A stretch of DNA of 42,463 bases. Origin: a virus. Positions 39,681 through 42,463 of the stretch are shown here, piece by piece. The stretch spans positions 1 to 42,463 of the IMG/VR virus record IMGVR_UViG_3300042507_008413; one strand, 5' to 3'. The notes under the pieces were generated by a model. The model saw only the letters and a program-made list of their open reading frames with translations, ran no database searches and was not told the origin of the DNA. Both the position numbers and the translations under genes were made by a program. Every line of letters begins with the position of its first letter. The first letter of the stretch is position 1.

Positions 39681-40464
39681 GGATAAGATTAGAATTATTA
39701 TCGATATCAAAATCAGAAGTTAAATTAAGAATAATTTCATTGGAGTAACCATCATAGGTAGTTCCATTAGGGGCCCAAAGAATACAAGAATTCTTATAAA
39801 CTCTTCCTAGTTTAATATCACTGTTAGTAAAATTAAGAGCTTGTTGTTTTAAAGTTTCATATAGTAAATTTTCAGGACTAACATATTGATAGTTTTTCCA
39901 AACATTACTATAATACTTTTCTATATTTTTAAATATTGCAATATACTTCCAGGGGAACATAATAAAATTATCACTAGCATGAGAAAATCCAAGATGGCTT
40001 TTTTCGGTGCAATGAGGTCCTAGTAGTATAGTATTATTTAAAACTAAATCTATATGATGTTGAGTTAATCTATTAGTAAAAAAGAAATCTGTTCTTAAAC
40101 GAATTACTAAATCATATTCTATATTGTGAAACCCAGAATATTCATTAATAATATTAAGACCTCTTCCTATTTTATACCACATATATAAAGAATTAGGACT
40201 TCCATATTTAGGCTCTAATTCTAAACTTTTTTGGTAATTATAACTACCTTCAAACAGATACTTAGTATCTTCATTAAGAACTTCAGTATGCAATACTTTA
40301 GGGCTATATAAAGAAATTAAATCTTCTTTATCATTTTCAGATAAATCCCAAGTACTTATAAAAACATCATAATCCTCTAAAGATGAAAGTAATCTTTGAG
40401 ATATGTTATTATAAGTATCCCTAAAATGTTCTAACTTCCCCGAAAGTAGGATTGCTGTTTTCAT
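39661..40464 (-). CDS. Glycan-cluster protein, paralogue of 28707-29411
   Basis: 267 residues. MKTAILLSGKLEHFRDTYNN and DLVIRLRTDFFFT match the paralogue's N-terminus and R-x-R-x-D motif. C-terminal half diverges. Probably a glycosyltransferase of unclassified type. Coupled to the HAD gene by ATGA. Confidence 0.6.
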   Translation of the reverse strand: MKTAILLSGKLEHFRDTYNNISQRLLSSLEDYDVFISTWDLSENDKEDLISLYSPKVLHTEVLNEDTKYLFEGSYNYQKSLELEPKYGSPNSLYMWYKIGRGLNIINEYSGFHNIEYDLVIRLRTDFFFTNRLTQHHIDLVLNNTILLGPHCTEKSHLGFSHASDNFIMFPWKYIAIFKNIEKYYSNVWKNYQYVSPENLLYETLKQQALNFTNSDIKLGRVYKNSCILWAPNGTTYDGYSNEIILNLTSDFDIDNNSNLIHDTNIS

Positions 40465-41819
40465 TTATAGTTTTCTAAATAATATTTTAAGTCTTCAGGA
40501 GTACCCAAACCCCACATACCTTTAATATTGAAAGTTCTAATTTGTTTACAATCTTCAATAGCTTGGTTAAATACCGGACAGACGTAAAATTCATTGTTAA
40601 CACGGACATTTTGGTCAATCATTTGTTCTGCATATTTTACAAAATCAGAGCCGTGTTTCCAATAATAATAACCTACTGTAGCAATATTTGAAATAGGATT
40701 TTTTTCAGCTACTTCAGTTACTAAACCATTTTCATCTATTTTAGCAAATGACCATTTAGGGTGGGTTGCTTCAAAAGTTACAATGCCTCCGTCAGCATTT
40801 GTTTCATTCATTTTATACATGAACTCATTTGAATCCCATTCAGCAAATTGGTCTGAATTAGCAAAAAATAGAGGAGCATCATTGTTAATATATTCTTTAG
40901 CCATTAAAGCTGTAACGGCCGCTCCTTCAGTAACCCCCTCTACTTCTACAATTTTACAACCTGGGGTAATAAGGTTAAGTAGAGTATCTAGATTATATTT
41001 TTCTCTATGAGATTTCTGGACAATGAAGATATAATTGGCTTCAATGTTGAGGTTTTCAACTACAACTTGAATCATAGGTTTACCCTTAACATCAATAAGG
41101 GGTTTGGGGAAGGTGTAGCCTGCCTGTTCAAAGCGAGAACCAGCACCAGCCATTGGGATTAATACATTTAATTTTTCGTCTCTCCAAGCAGGTGATTTCA
41201 TAACGTATCCGTTTTCTATTTCTTTTAATTTACGTAAGATATTGGTATATGTAACTTCTTTGGGGTTAGCAACTCGTAGTATATGAGCTTTAGCACGAGA
41301 TGCAGCTAATAACCCATAAGGTGAATCTTCTACAATTAATGTTTCTTCTGGGAGGCGACTCATTAATGAAATTGCTTTCCAATACATTTCAGGATGAGGT
41401 TTGGAATTTTTAACATCTTCATTTGAGATGATTAAATCCATATACTCTATAATCCCTAATTTTGAAAGTACAGTTAGTACTGTTTTTCGAATAGAATTAG
41501 AACAAACTGCTAATTTGTAACCCTCTTCGGACAAAGTAGACATTACTGATTGAAGAGTTTGATCTGGTTTTAACTCTTTTAACATTTGTAAAGTCCAGTA
41601 TTGTTTAGCTTCCCAAACCAATTCGTGACTGCTTTCAGGTAAACCCTTTCTTTCAGTCAACATTTGAAGTTTTTGGGTAGTTTTTAACCCATCATAAATT
41701 GAAAGATGTTCGTTCCAGTCGATAGCATATTTACCTAATGCTCTATTTAAAGCTTCAAAGTGAATATTTTTTGCTTCGACTAGAACTCCATCTAAATCAA
41801 AAATTATTAATTTTATCAT
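40461..41819 (-). CDS. HAD phosphatase - nucleotidyltransferase fusion
   Basis: About 452 residues from ATG at 41819 (ATGA with the upstream stop; another ATG lies 6 bases earlier). Residues 1-200: HAD-type domain with DLDGVL (D8, D10), SNS loop, K-P-H-P and VEDSPYG. Residues about 218-452: NTP-transferase with VLIPMAGAGSRF, FPKPLIDVKGKPM and late N-S-D-x-F/VTFE. This fuses the phosphatase and nucleotidyl steps as in hexose or heptose activation. A heptose-phosphate substrate fits the kinase in the window, but the HAD is of beta-phosphoglucomutase type rather than GmhB type. Confidence 0.85.
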   Translation of the reverse strand: MIKLIIFDLDGVLVEAKNIHFEALNRALGKYAIDWNEHLSIYDGLKTTQKLQMLTERKGLPESSHELVWEAKQYWTLQMLKELKPDQTLQSVMSTLSEEGYKLAVCSNSIRKTVLTVLSKLGIIEYMDLIISNEDVKNSKPHPEMYWKAISLMSRLPEETLIVEDSPYGLLAASRAKAHILRVANPKEVTYTNILRKLKEIENGYVMKSPAWRDEKLNVLIPMAGAGSRFEQAGYTFPKPLIDVKGKPMIQVVVENLNIEANYIFIVQKSHREKYNLDTLLNLITPGCKIVEVEGVTEGAAVTALMAKEYINNDAPLFFANSDQFAEWDSNEFMYKMNETNADGGIVTFEATHPKWSFAKIDENGLVTEVAEKNPISNIATVGYYYWKHGSDFVKYAEQMIDQNVRVNNEFYVCPVFNQAIEDCKQIRTFNIKGMWGLGTPEDLKYYLENYK

Positions 41820-42172
41820 TTCCATTTACCTCGCATAACTAACTGAGCAATAATCCCATAGTTAGAAATGTCTATAAAACTATCAATTGCTGCTTCTCCT
41901 GCTACGTAATTTTTACCGCCACGTTTTAGAATATTTTTTAAACGATTAATTTTATCGTTGCAGCGCAACCAAATGCCTGTAATTGAAAGATTAACATCAT
42001 CTGGGTCTTCAAGTGTTGAACCTAGAGCAATATTACCTAAACCATAGTCCATCATTTTAGCAGCGAACAGTTCATACTGTTCTTTTTGAATTAAAGCAAA
42101 TTCAGCTGCTAGTTCAGGATATGTTTTTTCAAAATCTTTAATTGATGTATTATAACCTACTTGTTCTTCCAT
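41816..42172 (-). CDS. Nucleotide modification associated domain 1 protein (DUF1599)
   Basis: 118 residues. YELFAAKMMDYGLGNIALG, then IWLRCNDKINRLKNIL and IDISNYGIIAQLV match the DUF1599 (Nmad1) pattern. The family is found in phages with modified DNA bases, sometimes beside thymidylate-synthase-like enzymes. It lies next to the gp62-like gene. A role in nucleotide modification here is inferred. Confidence 0.72.
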   Translation of the reverse strand: MEEQVGYNTSIKDFEKTYPELAAEFALIQKEQYELFAAKMMDYGLGNIALGSTLEDPDDVNLSITGIWLRCNDKINRLKNILKRGGKNYVAGEAAIDSFIDISNYGIIAQLVMRGKWK

Positions 42173-42463
42173 TTATAAAGTTTTTACTAATTTATCTTGT
42201 TCTTTTTGATCGACTCCCATTTGCCAAAGAATGTTTCGAACACCGTGTTCTTTAATTATATCAATGTAGTGATCAGCTTCGCCTAAACTGCATTCATAAT
42301 ATTTAGCAACGTATTCTGCTACGTCTTTGGATTTGCTTTTTTTAGTAGATTTAATGTACTTCAGGTAGACATTCTTTTTAGGGATCATTTTAACATAAAT
42401 TTTATAGTATTTTTCTTTATCTGTGTAGGGTATGAACTGCACAAAATTTACTAAATCTATGTA
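42173..42463 (-). CDS. gp62-like clamp-loader small subunit (C-terminal part)
   Basis: Open to the window edge, so the gene is 5'-truncated; 97 codons are visible. VKMIPKKNVYLKYIK, KDVAEYVAKYYECSLGEADHYIDI and ILWQMGV are like the C-terminal region of T4-type gp62 proteins (small clamp-loader subunit): a helix pair with Y-x-x-S-x-x-E-A-x-x-Y. Supports T4-like replication. Alternative: an unrelated phage protein of similar helical pattern. Confidence 0.5.
   Translation of the reverse strand, partial: YIDLVNFVQFIPYTDKEKYYKIYVKMIPKKNVYLKYIKSTKKSKSKDVAEYVAKYYECSLGEADHYIDIIKEHGVRNILWQMGVDQKEQDKLVKTL

Noticed and set aside
1-42463. CRISPR array, insertion sequence or integrase
   Set aside because: No regular direct repeats with spacers, no transposase or recombinase motifs, no attachment-site-like duplications were seen.

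Overview
The window is AT-rich, densely packed, and read almost wholly on the minus strand. I read it as part of a large tailed-phage genome (T4-like myovirus grade) infecting a Bacteroidota host. The host call rests on at least ten, up to twelve, copies of a promoter with a TTTG-like -33 box, exactly 20 nt, then TATCTTTA. This is the Bacteroidota -33/-7 architecture and not a -35/-10 promoter. Shine-Dalgarno-like sites are largely absent. The phage call rests on a tail-fibre-like protein, a tRNA cluster, T5orf172, HNH and DUF932 genes, a membrane-anchored glucosaminidase, a gp62-like clamp-loader fragment at the right edge, chains of micro-genes with ATGA/TAATG overlaps, and proteins starting with peptides that look like T4 capsid-targeting sequences.

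Layout, high to low coordinate (direction of transcription): (a) 42.46-24.0 kb: a gp62-like C-terminus, an Nmad1/DUF1599 protein, then an almost unbroken glycan operon. It has about ten glycosyltransferase-like genes, a HAD phosphatase-nucleotidyltransferase fusion, GDP-mannose 4,6-dehydratase, a ColD-like PLP enzyme with His in place of the catalytic Lys, a DegT aminotransferase and a GNAT, with an RHH regulator and a RecB/Cas4-like nuclease embedded. (b) 24.0-13.9 kb: many small genes, an HNH protein, a zinc-finger protein, a cell-wall glucosaminidase, a heptose-type PfkB kinase, a metallophosphoesterase and most of the promoters. (c) 13.9-8.4 kb: the most unusual part. A 1014-residue protein is made of nine homologous ~100-130-residue modules, each introduced by an [I/L/V]-x-E-I-K-[VI] junction. 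Neighbouring genes carry one to three such modules behind N-termini such as MKLTDILSE. (d) 8.4-6.9 kb: an AT-hook protein and two long, locally GC-rich non-coding regions. (e) 6.9-1.4 kb: DUF932, two micro-genes, a heptose/glycerol-phosphate-type nucleotidyltransferase, a three-module protein, T5orf172 and a fibre-like protein. (f) 1.3-0.5 kb: tRNA-Leu, a non-canonical tRNA-like gene, then Ile, Trp and Tyr tRNAs, followed by a DUF458 RNase H-like gene.

Main hypothesis: the [I/L]-x-E junctions match the cleavage rule of the T4 prohead protease gp21, and the short N-termini resemble the T4 internal-protein capsid-targeting sequence. The 1014-residue protein may therefore be a polyprotein packaged in the head, cut into about nine small internal proteins during maturation and possibly injected. 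This is inference from sequence pattern; no protease gene lies in the window. Secondary themes are phage-encoded heptose/dideoxysugar metabolism and a uniform promoter family restricted to the left 20 kb.
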